Shown here piece after piece: positions 12,270 through 23,330 of a stretch of 64,000 nt of DNA (position 1 is the stretch's first letter; each line of letters starts with the position of its first letter). This DNA is from Congeria kusceri. Lineage: Eukaryota; Mollusca; Bivalvia; Myida; Dreissenidae. The notes beneath the pieces were generated by a model that saw only the letters and a program-made list of their open reading frames with translations, made no database searches and had not been told where the DNA came from. A program made the translations under genes and the position numbers. The stretch lies in assembly GCA_027627225.1 (NCBI GenBank), contig CM051034.1:42389048-42453047 (forward strand). Reading direction: 5' to 3'.

Positions 12270-12699
12270 TAAATCAATTTTTAGGGTACATAATAATTAT
12301 TTATTAGTTCAATTTGTAACCTAAATTTTGATACCAAATTCATCTCTATTAATATCTAACAACATGTACATAATACGCATTGAAAACATGTCCAGTTTCG
12401 TTTACCTATTAGTATACAATACGTGGGTTCGCAGATAATTATTATTACTTATGACATTAACAATATATTTATGGCATATTAATTGCCTCCTGTGCAGCCC
12501 AATTTTGAGGTATATGATTACCAGCTGCATAATGGACAATTTGGTGTCAAAAGGCTGACATAAATGATATATTTTCCGTAAATGCACCCTCTCACGTCTG
12601 TACCAGCTCAACAGTATGTCATTATCCAAGCACTGAGCATCGCGTAGGGTGTAAATTAAGTGCATATTAAGGACAAACAAGGCTTTGATAGTATTGCAC

Positions 12700-13650
12700 G
12701 CAAGACAGGAGTCCCCTACCGGTGAAAACCCCTACTAATTAAACATTGTGCAATACCGTTAAATCGCCCTTTATTTGTAGATGTTCAAAGTTTCATATTC
12801 AAACCCCATTGCACTGCAGTATTAAGTTGTTGTTTTTTCTATTTTAGTAACATCGACCAGACATTTGAGTTATTTTTTGAGTTATTGCAGTACTAAACTG
12901 ACAGAGGGCAATGATATAGTCCATTCTTTGTACCAAGTTTCATGATAATATCTTATGCACTTTTCAAAATATTACAGTATTCAGTTTATTTCTATTTTGA
13001 GTAACAGTCACATGACCTTTGACCTCTGGTGAAAAATAAAAGGTTGTGCATAATTCTCACATTGCTGTTGCTATGTATACAAAGTTTCATCAAAGTGTCT
13101 TCAGTACTTTCCGAGTTATCACAGGATCCAGGTTTTGTGGACGGACGGACAGACAGACATACGGACAAACAGACAGAACGACACAGAGACAGATGGCAAA
13201 CCTATAGTTCAATCTCTGTACCAAGTTTCATGGTCATATCTTATGTACTTTTCGAATTATAACAGTATTTAGTTTATTTCTATTTTTAGTAACAGTCGCG
13301 TGACATTTGACCTCTGGTGACAAATAAAAGGTCCTGCACAATCTTCACATTGCCTTTTATACGTACACCAAGTTTCATCGAAATATCTTCAGTACTTTTT
13401 GAGTTATCGCAGGATCCAATTTGTTTTAGTTTATTTCTATTTTTAGTAACAGTCACGTGACCTTTGATGTCTGGTAAAAAATAAAAGGTCGTGCCTAAAA
13501 CTCACATTGCCGTGTATATGTATACCACGTTTCATCGAAGTATCTTCAGTACTTTTTGAGTTATCGCAGGAACAATATTTTGCGGACGGACGGACTGACG
13601 GACGGACGGAGGGCAAACCTATAGTCCCCTCGGGTGAAACACTGGTAGCG
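12700..13650. repeat. Degenerate tandem repeat of about 175 bp with GGAC/GACA-rich junctions
   Basis: Three to four diverged copies share GTACCAAGTTTCATG, AACAGTCACGTGACCTTTGA, AATAAAAGGT and TCTTCAGTACTTTTTGAG. ACGGACGGAC/GACAGACAG tracts occur at about 13139-13165 and 13583-13612. The phrase AGTCCCCT..GGTGAAA flanks the block at both ends (about 12710 and 13615). No coding content. Confidence 0.6.
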
Positions 13651-15173
13651 GACTAATAACAGTTATGTTATTTGCAATTATTGAAAACCACTATGGATAA
13701 CTATTAAGAAGGAAACGTATATTTAATAGAAGAGCTTGAATGTGAATTCCTTGTCTTCAAAACTATTGGAAAACCTACGTAACATGTCACTTAATACTTT
13801 ATTCATCCCTATACAAGTGTTCCCATATTTATTTGTTTTGTTCATACCGATCACTCGTGCAGTCTGACATATATTTTCGAATTAATGTCGATCCCACACC
13901 TTCAACCCATTACGTGTAATAACAATTATTAAACCCTATTGAATTCTGGACCGACTGTCAAGAAATGTTCTAACTTATAATTTACGACCATCCTAATTAA
14001 TTAACTTTAAAAGTAAACCAAACATTTTCATAACTCATATCAGCCTTCTTGTCGCCTCTCTAACTGCGCAGACAGGCCGCTCACCCAAGCTCAAAATAGT
14101 TATGTTAGATTTTTTTTGTCTTTCATCGATGACCGGTTAATCAGTGAAAAATGGAGTAATTACTACCCATCATATTTGTTTACGATCTAGTTTCTTTGAA
14201 AGTGTCTACATATTTACAGTAACCAGGTAGTGACATTATCATCAGTGAAAAAAAGAAATTGCTACATCTACACTATCTTAATCATATATATGTAATAGTT
14301 GTATTCTTAGAAAGTGTCTAAATATATAGTAACCGATGTGTCTGCCCCCCCCCCCCCCGACACACACACAAATGTTGTGTTGGACATTGATTTCATAGAA
14401 AACAAAATACATGGTTATCCATTATCGATTTGCCATTTTTGTTTGGTATTCTTATACTAATATGTTTTAACTTGATTAACGTATTAATATAATTTATTAA
14501 CTTAACTTACATACGCATTAACACACATACGTTTATTGTTTCGGGTAGTCGAAACATAACCATTCTTTCTTTCGTTTATAGTAGCAAAGTATTATAATTC
14601 CTATATGTTCGACCTTTCATTTAAAATGTTATTTTTTTGCAATTCCTTGTTCTGCACTTGTGACCAATCTTAAACATATTTAAGGGAAAAGCTTTTAGAT
14701 TTAATGGGATTATAGTGGTCTACAATCTGCAAAAGAATGTTAATGTGAACAATGATCACATTAAGGTAAACATGCAAGTCAAAATCGCATTCCACAGGCA
14801 AAGCCGTTTGGCTCTGAAGGGCAATGTCACCAATTCATTTCCTTATTAATCATGTTTTCCTTTGCAGGAAAAGAATACCAAAACAAACACCAATCGATCA
14901 TGTGGTGGAGTTACCAGTCGTTCAAGTAATCGGTAACCAGCAAATGACAAATATATTGATATCGAATGTCCATGTATCGGTTTATGGTAATTAAATACAT
15001 TTAGACGTCTATATCAACGCCTATATTCACTGGGCAATTTAAGTGTTTGTTTTGTGTCCAGAATGACAGAATAATACTAACTGACAATGACATTAATTGA
15101 GGCCACGAGTGTCAATCAATTATTGTTTACGTTGTTTGCCCACTTCCTAACGCCAACCTTTCGACCTGCCCGG
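13651..15173. other. Intergenic, upstream of the Tyr-rich secreted-peptide gene
   Basis: AT-rich, no exon recognised. Contains a run of about 13 C followed by CA repeats near 14346-14370. Confidence 0.4.
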
Positions 15174-15181
15174 TATATAAA
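15174..15181 (+). promoter_or_regulatory. TATA box of the Tyr-rich peptide gene
   Basis: TATATAAA, preceded by a GC-richer CTGCCCGG. About 115-120 bp downstream lies an AAG/GTAATT splice donor (15296/15297). This fits transcription starting near 15205-15210 with a noncoding first exon of about 90 nt ending at 15296. Confidence 0.55.
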
Positions 15182-15345
15182 CTGCTCAAACACTCCGAAC
15201 TCGTTTAATTAATTTGCTTATGATATTCTTCTTCCAAAAGAACAGATAAATATTGTGATTATATCACCATTTGTACGACTGGAGTAATCAAACAAGGTAA
15301 TTATAGTATTCAGTCTTTTTTCATTATGTTTATTTAGCACAGAAG

Positions 15346-15346
<1 letters not shown>

Positions 15347-15386
<40 letters not shown>

Positions 15387-15424
15387 TTATTATTATTATT
15401 ATTATTATTATCATCATTATTATT
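15347..15424. repeat. (AAT)n(ATT)n inverted microsatellite
   Basis: About 12 TAA units run directly into about 10 TTA units, a large AT-only palindrome able to form a cruciform. It lies about 50 bp inside the putative first intron of the Tyr-rich peptide gene. Confidence 0.9.
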
Positions 15425-15877
15425 TATATATTTATTTACTTTTACATTTTTATTAAAAATACTTGTATTAATAGTATTATTATATTTGTTAAGTATTCGC
15501 TTCTACTTAGTAATAATACCAATATTTAAACTGGTTATGATATTCAAGTTTAAAATGGTTAAGCCAACAATGAATGCCACATTATTAAAACATAAGTTAC
15601 ATATTTCGAAATGACAATTAATACATGTTTTGCATGGCTATCACAAGCCTAGACTTTGTCATTATAGAGCTAGACTTTGTCATAATATAGTTCAAAATTA
15701 GTCATACCAGACGATGAATAGAGCCAATACATATTCGAATTTCTCATATTCAGCCATTTCAGCTGATATATGCATTGCATTAATATTATGCATGATCATA
15801 ATTGAGCTAATAATTAGTCATACCAGACGATATTTACAACAGTTAATAGTCAGCATGTATTGTTTCGCTACAGCACC

Positions 15878-16078
15878 ATGTTCAGCCATCTCCTGCGCGC
15901 ATGCCTCCTCTTGGCCCTCACGGCTGTCCTCACGCACGCCTTCATCATCTACCGGACGGCTCCCAGCTACCCCACCTATTACATCCGCCAACCCATGTAC
16001 CAGCAGGCCGTCAGAGGCCCAGTCGTCTACTACGGCGGCGATTCCTTTGATGCAGGCGACTTCAACTTTAACACGTAA
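15878..16078 (+). CDS. Small secreted Tyr-rich peptide, 66 aa
   Basis: I do not recognise a family. The ATG at 15878 lies five bases after a splice acceptor (TTTCGCTACAG/CACC). The product starts MFSHLLRACLLLALTAVLTHA, a typical signal peptide with a likely cut after the final Ala. The mature part is about 45 residues with seven Tyr plus several Pro/Gly (for example PSYPTYYIRQP and GPVVYYGG) and an acidic end, DSFDAGDFNFNT. The coding exon is much richer in GC than its surroundings, as expected for a real exon. The TAA is followed 13 nt later by a GTAAGT donor (16092) and a possible 3' UTR exon from 16837 (TTTTCAG/GTACAAC). The TATA box and noncoding exon 1 (about 15205-15296) lie upstream. 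Shell-matrix, byssal or other secreted roles are guesses. Confidence 0.68.
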   Translation: MFSHLLRACLLLALTAVLTHAFIIYRTAPSYPTYYIRQPMYQQAVRGPVVYYGGDSFDAGDFNFNT

Positions 16079-16317
16079 CCAGATGATCATTGTAAGTGTT
16101 TAGTCTGACGTTACACGATTACTTTGCTCTTCTTCTGAATTAGAGTCACGATTCAAACTAGCACAACATTGTTTTTGCAACGTATTTATATCCTGCTCTT
16201 TAAAATTTGAAATCAGCGACAAAATGGGCGTTATGAAACAAACAATGTTTGTTGTTGTTTGGATTTTTTGCCGTTTTTTAACAGAATTTCAGTCATATCA
16301 CGGCGGTCAGTTTACCT

Positions 16318-16556
16318 ATTCACACTTTTCCTGGGCACGCTTAACGGATCTAATCGGTTTACCAGTACTAAGTGCACATACTTATGCCAGTAACTGACAA
16401 CTGCCCTACTTGAATCGGAGGTAGGGGGGGAATGGCCGTTGAAATAACTTCATGACCAATCCCCACACAAGTTATGTGTCCAGGCTGGGGTTCGAACTCA
16501 CGATCCCCGGAATGACAGTCCAGAACTCTACCAACTGAGCTAGCCGGGCCCGGCTA
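16318..16556 (-). mobile_element. tRNA-derived SINE with conserved mollusc-type body
   Basis: Read on the minus strand, 16551-16479 is a tRNA-like head: GGCTAGCTCAGTTGGTAGAG (A box and D arm), then an anticodon stem CTGGA/TCCGG around loop CTGTCAT (GTC, Asp-like), then B box AGTTCGAACCCC. The T stem is mispaired and the acceptor arm does not close, so it is not a working tRNA. The body, with GGGCAGTTGTCAGTTACTGG, continues to about 16318. It lies in the putative 3' UTR intron of the Tyr-rich gene. Confidence 0.75.
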
Positions 16557-16836
16557 ATACATGAAATAAATGAATTGTTCCATCGGTTTTCTCACTACAT
16601 TCAAACTAGACAGTATACATTTATTTCACCGTAATATATACTATTATATAAAACACATTTTTATATTTAATGGAAGTTGCATTTCATAAACATAGTATGA
16701 CACTATATAATTTGTATCTTAATTGCATGCGGTTTGTGGACAATGCAAGTGTTGAATTATCCGAGGTTTCCCGTATCATTTGCTTTTGTTGAAACATATT
16801 TCAGTACTTATTTGTTTCAATTTCATGTCTTTTCAG

Positions 16837-17635
16837 GTACAACTCCACAGCCATATACCAAACTGCAGATTGAAAATTGTTACTTCTACAAGACTTCTGG
16901 CGGCTAAAACATGCGATGCCATTATTGACAATGCACAGTGTGTGGTTATATAAGCGCAGTACGTAGTTTTGTGATATAACGAAACATATTTTGTAATCTT
17001 TGTTTAATACAGTAAAATGTATTTACAATAGATTATATTATCGTTTAATATTTTTTGCAAAATATTTTATTGTATGTATTTGTCATTTGACTTTGAGCAA
17101 ACCATTGAAGAACGTTGTTACAAAATATTTGTTTATATCTGTAAAGCCTGGAGAAGTTTCTTTTAAAATATATTTCCAAACAACTAACAGTCCATTGAAG
17201 TTTGAAAATAATTAAACAGACATGGAAAGTCTGCAGCTCGCATCACAAAATGTCATTTTCTAAAAACATGTATATCATCCCATAACAAAATGCCATGTAT
17301 GTTTAAATGTATAGAATGTGTCTAAATTTAATTTACATATTTATGATAACACGAAATGAACTGATTTTATGTTGAAACAGAAAGCCGCTTTAAATTAGCA
17401 AATGTGTATCACTTTATGTTCTGATTCACTATTATAATTTATATGGTAACAGGTTCAATGATGATAGTTCATTTCGATAATAGGTTCATTCGTGCCACTG
17501 AAGTCAACATGTGTGTACATCTTTCTTGTATTTACATGTTTTGACATTTGTAATCAGGTCTAACGACCTAACTCGAAGAAAGATGTATCCCATAAATTTA
17601 AAATGACGTTCGAATAAAATAAAGATTCTGGCGGT
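16837..17635 (+). other. Possible 3' UTR exon of the Tyr-rich gene
   Basis: Starts after a TTTTCAG acceptor at 16836. AATAAA at 17613-17618 is a candidate poly(A) signal. The sequence is AT-rich and non-coding. Extent is inferred. Confidence 0.35.
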
Positions 17636-18446
17636 TTATAATTCATACCATTATCTGCTTGTTAACATATTCAATATCTATTATGTATTCATCACTTTCA
17701 TTTACTCTGTTATTTATGTTTATGCCTAATACATGTTTAATATCAAACTGACGTTTATTATTCCTATAATTTCGCGGTTCTTGTTTCCCATACATAAACC
17801 AGATGAAAAATTAATGCACGTTTTTTCTCATTCACCAATTTTGACAAAGATGTCATGACATAAACGGCGAATTAATGTCTAAAATGTTTACATGTGTTTT
17901 TAAATCATAGTGCATTCAATTCAAAATTCGAAACAGCAGATCGATTGCTTTTACTTAACTTTTACTGCCTAAATGATTAAGTTGTATACATATCTAATAT
18001 ACACTTTCACTTTATAATTTATATTAATACAAATATTTTTCAAACATTATGATAATTTTAAAAAAAGTGTGTTTTGTAAAAAGAGGGTCAACATTATTAT
18101 TTTTTTATAGTTAATATGAATACTTTTGACAAAAAAAACAAAACAATTGGAGTTGCTTTTGCATAAATTTCCGTCAACATCCATACCAGTGGCAGATCTT
18201 TGCAAATGCTTTATACGTAAATGAATATGTAAGCTCTTGAATAGCCATATAAATTATATAATGTATGAAACAAAACTTGTCCTTGACAATGGCATTAAAG
18301 TCCGAACTAAAAAGAACACGAAGTGAGAGGCGCCTGTCATAAACCATTACCCACGAAATGTTTAATGAGTAATATGTGCGTCTTCATACTAAAATTAAAT
18401 GTCGGTCACATTAACCAGTGCAGCATGCTTTATATTTGAAATCACA
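17636..18446. other. Intergenic, no feature recognised
   Basis: AT-rich; no open frame, repeat or hairpin that I can support. Confidence 0.4.
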
Positions 18447-18678
18447 ATTAATGCATGTGCGTAAAGTGTCGTCCCGGATTAGCCTGTGCAGTCCGCACAG
18501 GCTAATCCAGGACGGCACTTTCCGCCGACAGAGGATTTATGTTAAGAAGAGACTTTCTTGAAACAGAAAATACCATAAAAGCGGAAAGTGCCGTCCTGGA
18601 TTAGCATGTGCGGACTGCACAGGCTAATCCGGGACGACGCTTTACGCACATGCATTAAGACCGGTTTGCTCACGACGA
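18447..18678. mobile_element. Foldback MITE, copy 3
   Basis: The best preserved interior of the three copies. TTAATGCATGTGCGTAAAG begins the left arm, with the GGATTAGCCTGTGC hairpin at about 18477-18509. The right arm repeats the hairpin as GCGGACTGCACAGGCTAATC and ends CTTTACGCACATGCATTAAG. The leftmost terminal segment (GTGGGAAAATCGGGC) is missing or diverged. Confidence 0.8.
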
Positions 18679-19630
18679 GGACCAATGACCAAATGCCACA
18701 AATACTGCACAAGAACACATAGTAAAAAGAAGCGTTTCGTTTCCCTTGATATGTAGGTAATGCAACACTATTTAATACATACTTCACTAGACGGATATGT
18801 AAAAAGTAGCTAAAATACAGCAGCTAAATCGCAGACTCATATTGAAATAATACGTCGTTACTGAAGACTTCTCACAAAAATACATAAAATGACGCGTTTG
18901 AAATGCCCATTGATTTAAAAAGAAATATTTATGGTAATCACATTTGCATGTTGTTTTTAATGTTGTGAAGGTGTCAAATTTCAACAAATGGTAAAAATAC
19001 ACAAGATCACGATAATAATATTTTCAAAAATCAAATTAATCTATGAACACGCCCCTGTAAATGTGATTTATAAAATACTCGAAGTGTGACTGTTGTGAAA
19101 TAAATATATAAAATAATCAACTAAAATAGCATGATATTGCTTGCAACTACAAGATTTGTTGAATTTTGATCACAGTTCAAACTATAGGTTTGAGGTCTGA
19201 ATAAAAACATATTAAACTGAACAGGTCTATTGTGCTATTCGGAAATAACGCACGCTTTGTTTTCCCCCTTTAATCCAAACATGTTTACGCATGATCTGGC
19301 CTGTCAAAATGGTGATACAATAAACACCTTCGTTACTAAGGCTCATTCATTGGGCGTGAAACACGTTCAATGCTTCCCATTGTAAAACAGCGACCAACAG
19401 AACAGCAGCACGTCGTTTACGTAAAGCGTTACGTTAGAACATCTAACTTGACATCTGCAGGTTGACAATCGAAGGACACTATTCCTTCTACATCAGTTAA
19501 CTAAACAACGCTGACAAAATCTATGTATTTATTAGTTCGCAGTCAAGACTTACACTAAGTTCAGTTTTAGATTAAATAAGAATTTCATAAAAAAAACTTT
19601 GTAAAAATATAGTTGGGACTTTCTGACGCT
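18679..19630. other. Intergenic / upstream of the Arg-Gly-Ala-rich secreted-protein gene
   Basis: No coding exon. A possible acceptor (AAAATATAG/TTGGG, about 19611) just ahead of the ATG suggests an upstream noncoding exon, but I cannot place it. Confidence 0.35.
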
Positions 19631-21908
19631 ATGAAGAAGTTTTTGTCGGTTTTAACTTTTTGTCTTTTGTGTGCATGCGCATCAGGAATAATATTCGGAC
19701 GATCCCATCCACTGTTTGGGAATGAACCGGACCTTCTGACCACTGCGCTGCTTTTCGGCCTTGGTAAGAAAAAGTATATTCGTATGGAAGGCGGGTGTGC
19801 CATGCTAATCGCTAATTGCCAATTGCATATTGCCAAATGCCAAATGGTTATTTATTTGGCGATTATCAGTTATCAATTAGCAATTAGAATTTGGCAAATA
19901 GCATCTGGCAATTATCAAAAACACAACTTCTGTTGTTTGTTTGGAAATTATTAGTCATCATTCAGCAATTGTCATTTGGAAAATAACAATTAGCATTTGG
20001 CAAACAGCAATTGGCAATTAGCAAAAGACAACTTCTGTTGTTTGTTTGGCTATTAATAGTTATCATTTAGCAATTGGCATTTGGCAAATAGCAATTGGCA
20101 TTTGGTAAATAGCAATTGGCATTTAGCAATTAGCATGTCGCACCGCCCTTCCATAATATTCGCTTATTTGAAGACGTCGTAATATTCCGGAGATTTAATG
20201 AAATCTACGAACGTTTAAGCTAATGTTTCAAATGTTTTACAATTACAATTAATTCATTGTATGTTCGTGTCTGCTATCAAAGATACTATGTTCATTGCAT
20301 ATCTATATACACTTAAATCAATGAAATATTTTGCTTTCCCTGTCATACAGAAACAAAACAAATACAGAAACAAATCTGTACATGTTTAACAGAAAAAGGC
20401 GAATTGTATAATACAAGTTGGTTTTGAAAGTATTTTGAAAACGAAATGTTTTCTCTCTAGTCTCATTTTATGAACATTTTCTTAGTCAAGTAAGGGTTAA
20501 CATTTTTGTGTAGTCCATTAATTAATTTATTACTCATGTACACCGTATAACGAACGACACTGCCTATTTTAACCATATGCGAAAAGTTGTAGCAACACAG
20601 TTGATCAGCATAATAACGCTTCAAATTTTATTTATTCTGAAATCACACGATGAATTACAAATAACATTTAGTTTTACGAAAATAAGAAAGGCGAATATGT
20701 AAGAATTAACGTTTCGGAACAGAATATTCATTAAGCTAAATTGGGGTAGCCAACATGTATATGTTTGACTTGGCAAATACATGCTCTCCAAAAATTACCT
20801 TAGCCTAAGTGCCCAGTGTCTTTTTTGAGTTGGTATATATATGTATGTAATTTTTTAATTGTATTTAAATTGAAGATATACGCTGGGACAGATATTAATG
20901 GCGCTTTCAGTTTTATTTAAGAATGATTTGGAAATACCGGCCGAGGACTGATGTAATGAGACATTAATATAAATTATAGGCCTAATAGGCCTATTCAGTT
21001 TTATTTTTCATATGATTTGGTTTGGCTAACATGTTTATGTTATATTAAAAAAACGAAACACGGTGAACGTGCTTTTTTAGTTATCTGCATCTTGACGTTA
21101 AGATTGTAAAGAAGTGCACGAAAAAAGCCAAGACAAAAATAGCATTGAAATCAGTAGACCGTTTGGGGCATGGCAGTCAACATACACCGATGACAACGGT
21201 CTCATTGCTGAAAGAACAACTGTTTCATGAATTGATGTGACATTAATTTGACTAATTTTCCCTAAAAATAACAAACAATCTGAACCAATTAGTGATATGC
21301 GATTGTTTTAGACAAGTTATGACACGCGATTGAGCCAAGACAGGTATACGAAATACTGCCCAAGCTAAATTGCAATATTTGATGAAAATTGAACTACGGG
21401 TCAATAAACATTATTGAGAGAGGACGCCATTAGAAACGTCAATATATCACATCTGTAATGTACTCGTACAATCCATGAATTGCAGTTTAAACAAAATATT
21501 TAAAACTAATAGCATTAAAATTATTGGTAGACCATTATAATAATCATATTTGCAATGGATGATCAAGAGAGAGACTTGTTGTTTTCAGACGCGAACGAAC
21601 TCATGGCTCTCCAGTCTATAATGCACCCGGGACCTCGTGCCAGGAGTCAGGCGCAGAGGGACATCGACGTTCTGTCCTTGCTGGGCATTATCGACGGGCC
21701 AGACGTACCGGACAACAGGAGAGCCGGCGCGGGCGGTCGGGGAGGCCGACGGAACGGGGCTGGTGCGGCAGCCGGCGGCGAAGGCGGTCCCGGAGGAGAG
21801 GAAGGGGCGCGAAGAGGCGGTGCGAAGGGCGGGGCAGCTGCGGCCGCACCGGCGCCCGCACCAGCTACTCAATCCCCGCCCCGGAGAACGAGGCAGCCAA
21901 GGCAATAG
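19631..21908 (+). CDS. Secreted protein with Arg/Gly/Ala/Pro-rich tail, 150 aa, two coding exons
   Basis: Family not recognised. Exon 1 is 19631-19763 (donor G/GTAAGA, phase 1). Exon 2 is 21589-21908 (acceptor TTGTTTTCAG). The joined frame has 453 nt ending TAG. The N-terminus MKKFLSVLTFCLLCACASG is a clear signal peptide. It is followed by IIFGRSHPLFGNEPDLLTTA, then the exon junction at residue 45 (a split Asp codon) and an acidic/hydrophobic stretch with IDVLSLLGIIDGPDVP. From about residue 88 the protein is low-complexity: GRGGRRNGAG, Gly-Glu runs, AAAAAPAPAPA and a basic PPRRTRQPRQ end. Exon 2 is strikingly GC-rich in an AT-rich region. A GTAAGT donor at 21950 and an acceptor before 22858 suggest a spliced 3' UTR. 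Exon 2 alone also opens at an upstream ATG (21555), but the strong acceptor and matching phase favour the two-exon model. Confidence 0.65.
19790..20150. repeat. Degenerate minisatellite (GCAATTGGCATTTGGCAAATA-like)
   Basis: Many short diverged copies of CAATTAGCAATTGGCATTTG, with a longer duplicated phrase ACAACTTCTGTTGTTTGTTTGG at about 19921 and 20030. It begins 27 bp after exon 1 of the secreted-protein gene, inside its intron. Confidence 0.85.
20151..21588. other. Rest of the secreted-protein gene's intron
   Basis: AT-rich. An open frame from the ATG at 21555 runs into exon 2 and could represent an alternative start (see the gene entry). Nothing else recognised. Confidence 0.4.
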
Positions 21909-23330
21909 ACGCCCCACCGTGCAGTTATTCAGACCTTTACGAGAAATTAGTAAGTTGTGCATTAGATTAATGCACAATTAATTAAATGCTTTAGAATAAT
22001 ACTATACTGCATGCGGTTTCCTTAATAAGAGCATAGCTGACATAACGTTGACACGCTATCAACTAAAGACGCAAGTCTATACTTCTTATATGCTACTTAT
22101 ACGTACTCCTACAGACACAGTTCATGCTTGATTCCCTGATATGCGACTTTAAAAGTTAAGACTCATGCTCACCGCGTACATTAATTATGTCCCCATGACA
22201 GCAGTGATAAATCATTTCGATATAAGAAGACAATTTCCTCCCCAAAACGACAACACTCTCTTAGCTAAATGGTGAGCAGTACTACTGATACTTCTAAATT
22301 AAGAAACATCCTTACCATCATCAATGACAGACATCATCATTATCATCATTGTCATAGTCATTATAATTTTCATCATCATTAATAAAAACAACAGCAACAG
22401 CGCAATAAGGTTCTGTTGAACAGCAGTATAAAGGGTGAATTTACAGCAGTATATATATTGCAACAGTATTAATGTCCTGTATGACCGTTTTACAATAATA
22501 TTACAGCCGTGTTTTGAACCCTTTAAGTTATTTACAGTATTTTTATGGATCTAGACTTACTAGGTAACATTAAGGGACTATGTATAGCAGTATTAATTGC
22601 TGTATTAAGGTCATTTTGAAAAATGGTATTAAGGTGTTGTTTTACAGTGGTTTTCAGGTCCTGTTTTACTTTAAGGTTGAACATCTGTTTTACAGCATTA
22701 TTAAGGTTTTGTCTCACAACACATCCAAATTATTGTAAGTGTATATTGTATGTCTACGACTAAAATGTATGTATACACCGTTCCTAACAAGTTCTTGGTT
22801 CACAAATAACATACTAGTAAATGTACGAACATAACATATAATTATTACGCATTTTAGATTCCAAGAGACCATCGGGAGTTCATCAAAGAGATACATGGAG
22901 GTAACGACCTGCTAATGTGGACCCTATATCAAGACGATTGACCTACAGACATCATTGATTACCCCAGGACGATAACTGTCACAAAAATGATGTCTTGTTG
23001 GCTTAATGTATATTACAATTTATGTGTACTTGTACATGTATATGGATTTTGTCAAGTTCAGGCTGCCATTCTATACGCGGACAGTGTGTTTGTTCAATTA
23101 ATAATTATTATAAATGTGTATAACAGTACATAATGGAATTGTTGTTGTTGTTGCGGTTGATTTAACGTGCGTTACATTTATGAATACAGTTATATGGGTA
23201 GACGTACTTCCTTATAAAAATATATACTTTCCCCTACAATCCTTTCTTGTTGCTAATGAGACATTTTGTGTATTTATGATATTTTAAAAATGATCATGTA
23301 ATAAAATATAATAAGAACGGTTATACCGCA
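21909..23330 (+). other. Probable spliced 3' UTR region of the secreted-protein gene
   Basis: GTAAGT donor at 21950 and ATTTTAG acceptor at 22857. AATAAA-type signals occur near 23300. The putative 3' UTR intron includes a CAT-rich tract (about 22310-22380) and a degenerate repeat (22430-22710). Inferred from splice-like signals only. Confidence 0.3.
22430..22710. repeat. Degenerate short tandem repeat (TTTACAGCAGTATTAAGGT-like)
   Basis: Roughly 20-40 bp phrases mixing ACAGCAGTAT, TTTTACAG and TATTAAGGT recur with heavy divergence. No coding value. Confidence 0.5.

Noticed and set aside
13029..13262. 77-codon open frame with DRQTDRQTE-type repeats
   Set aside because: It is the translation of a GACA/GGAC microsatellite inside a non-coding tandem repeat.
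16479..16551. Functional tRNA-Asp gene on the minus strand
   Set aside because: T and acceptor stems do not pair and a conserved SINE body follows.
21585..21981. Other-frame open readings over exon 2 of the secreted-protein gene
   Set aside because: They are shadows of a GC-rich exon; only one frame joins the signal-peptide exon in phase.
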